A DNA stretch of 21,977 nt, from positions 1-21,977 of IMG/VR virus record IMGVR_UViG_3300034759_000237; one strand, given 5' to 3'. Under the pieces are notes generated by a model. That model saw only the letters and a list, made by a program, of their open reading frames with translations. It searched no databases and was not told where the DNA came from. Origin of the DNA: a virus. This document shows positions 21,204 to 21,977 of the stretch, one piece after another. Both the position numbers and the translations under genes were made by a program. Position 1 is the stretch's first letter; each line of letters starts with the position of its first letter.

Positions 21204-21587
21204 TCAATCTCCTTTGTTCACCGTTTTGACTCCGGCCCGGCCATAGAGTACAGAGTATCCCGAAACAGAGAACCTGTACTGCTTCATGTACTTCTCAGCG
21301 GCCTTCTCATGCTTCTCGATATCAACATCCACACTGTTGGACTGCGACTCGCTGCCGAACTTGACCTGTTGGGCCAGCTCTCCGGTGAACTTCATCTTCT
21401 GGAGAGTCATGGCAGCTGCAAGGTGAGTACATGCCAGAACAAGCCGGGTATCTGTCGAACTGGAACTACAACCTGTTGTAAGAACAACAATGCTCTCAGC
21501 ATGGGAGATGATGTTCCCAATGTCAGTATCTGTGAGGGTTTTTGGGTCCACTATTGCTCTGACGTCTGCAGCTGTACATAGGGCCAT
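21204..21587 (-). CDS. Head-tail adaptor (gp6-like)
   Basis: 127 residues, mostly helical: CTAADVRAIVDPKTLTDTDI, GNIISHAESIVVLTTGCSS, LACTHLAAAMTLQKMKFTG, HEKAAEKYMKQYRFSVSGY. This is the four-helix adaptor (Ad1, HK97 gp6/SPP1 gp15) pattern that forms a ring below the portal. The neighbouring head-closure gene supports the assignment. Confidence 0.78.
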   Translation of the reverse strand: MALCTAADVRAIVDPKTLTDTDIGNIISHAESIVVLTTGCSSSSTDTRLVLACTHLAAAMTLQKMKFTGELAQQVKFGSESQSNSVDVDIEKHEKAAEKYMKQYRFSVSGYSVLYGRAGVKTVNKGD

Positions 21588-21588
21588 A

Positions 21589-21804
21589 CTATCTGTCCTC
21601 GATTTTCCTCAACAGAGTGAATGATTCGCGGCCGCCCTGGGTAAATCCGACTACCCGGACAGTGTTGTTGGCAGGATCTACATGGATGTGTATGGAGTGC
21701 GTGCCATCGATACCTGTGGCAGACTGCTCCCACGATTCCCCTGTGGGAGCAGGATCCTCATCTGATATGAGTGCCACGTATGCTACGATGACACGCTTGT
21801 CCAT
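21589..21804 (-). CDS. Small virion-operon protein (71 residues)
   Basis: Beta-rich: MDKRVIVAYVALISDEDPAP, TGESWEQSATGIDGTHSI, VDPANNTVRVVGFTQGGRES. No recognised family. It lies directly upstream of the adaptor gene in the head region. It could be a minor head or decoration protein, but that is a positional guess. Confidence 0.6.
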   Translation of the reverse strand: MDKRVIVAYVALISDEDPAPTGESWEQSATGIDGTHSIHIHVDPANNTVRVVGFTQGGRESFTLLRKIEDR

Positions 21805-21807
21805 GTT

Positions 21808-21975
21808 TTACGCCGCCGTCTTTTTGCTCTTGAATTTCTTCTGCTCATCGGGTGGCATTGGTTCCTGTTCGGGTATGTCAGGAATGATCTGAACCGAATT
21901 ACCGAGGCGAATTGCTCTCTCCTCGGCACACTCAAATTCCTCTTCTCTCCTGAACTTCATCTCCTTGCCGTCGAT
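21808..21975 (-). CDS. Partial ORF running off the right edge
   Basis: Open frame of 55 residues ending at TAA (21808-21810); the 5' end is outside the window. Visible residues (IDGKEMKFRREEEFECAEER, then AIRLGNSVQIIPD and a Pro/Lys tail) are charged. No family recognised; a head-region gene by position. The ATG inside (before KFRREEEF) could be a start, but its ribosome site would abut the codon, so continuation is more likely. Confidence 0.65.
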   Translation of the reverse strand: MDGKEMKFRREEEFECAEERAIRLGNSVQIIPDIPEQEPMPPDEQKKFKSKKTAA

Positions 21976-21977
21976 AT

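Overview
This window looks like part of a head-tailed virus or provirus (Caudoviricetes type) of a euryarchaeon, most likely a Methanosarcina-like methanogen. Evidence for an archaeal host: TATA-box promoters, strong Shine-Dalgarno sites, many ATGA/TAATG stop-start overlaps, an archaeal primase-polymerase, an XPF/ERCC4-type nuclease, and AbrB, ribbon-helix-helix and zinc-ribbon small proteins. The genus is an inference; it rests partly on the CRISPR repeat, which resembles Methanosarcina repeats as I remember them. The virion genes (terminase, connectors, -1 frameshifted tail chaperones, 1000-residue tape measure) are typical of a long non-contractile tail; no sheath gene is visible. No integrase, portal or capsid gene lies inside the window.

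Layout. (1) 1-373 has no intact gene. It holds an apparent 3' remnant of an IS200/IS605 tnpB with its end hairpin, followed directly by a two-repeat mini-CRISPR array (211-320). (2) 374-6888 is read leftward: an AbrB-like regulator, small proteins, a large primase-polymerase/ATPase carrying inverted iteron-like repeats in its own gene, an HTH protein, terminase small and large subunits, and a ribbon-helix-helix protein. (3) 6889-6998 is a divergent promoter region with an 18-bp palindrome. (4) 6999-10938 is read rightward and looks early: a ribbon-helix-helix protein, zinc ribbons, a structured non-coding stretch with a tRNA-like element, a RecT/Bet-type annealing protein, an AT-rich membrane-protein insert, an ERCC4 nuclease and an excisionase-like HTH. 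(5) 10947-21977 is read leftward and encodes, in transcription order, head-tail connectors, tail terminator, tail tube, frameshifted chaperones, tape measure and distal tail, fibre and hub proteins. It meets the early operon head-on with only 8 bp between the stop codons.

How the parts fit. The divergent regulators (AbrB and ribbon-helix-helix) are placed to control a choice between the leftward replication/packaging operon and the rightward recombination operon. The primase-polymerase/ATPase plus its internal repeats form a candidate replication origin and initiator. RecT-like protein plus ERCC4 nuclease is a plausible recombination module. Terminase is separated in the window from the rest of the late genes, but if the genome is circular or circularly permuted, leftward transcription past position 1 would run into portal and capsid genes and restore the usual order. 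The most unusual elements are the virus-linked mini-CRISPR array, the tRNA-like element without an anticodon arm, the mirror-symmetric repeats inside the primase gene, and a terminase large subunit that seems to start at CTG.
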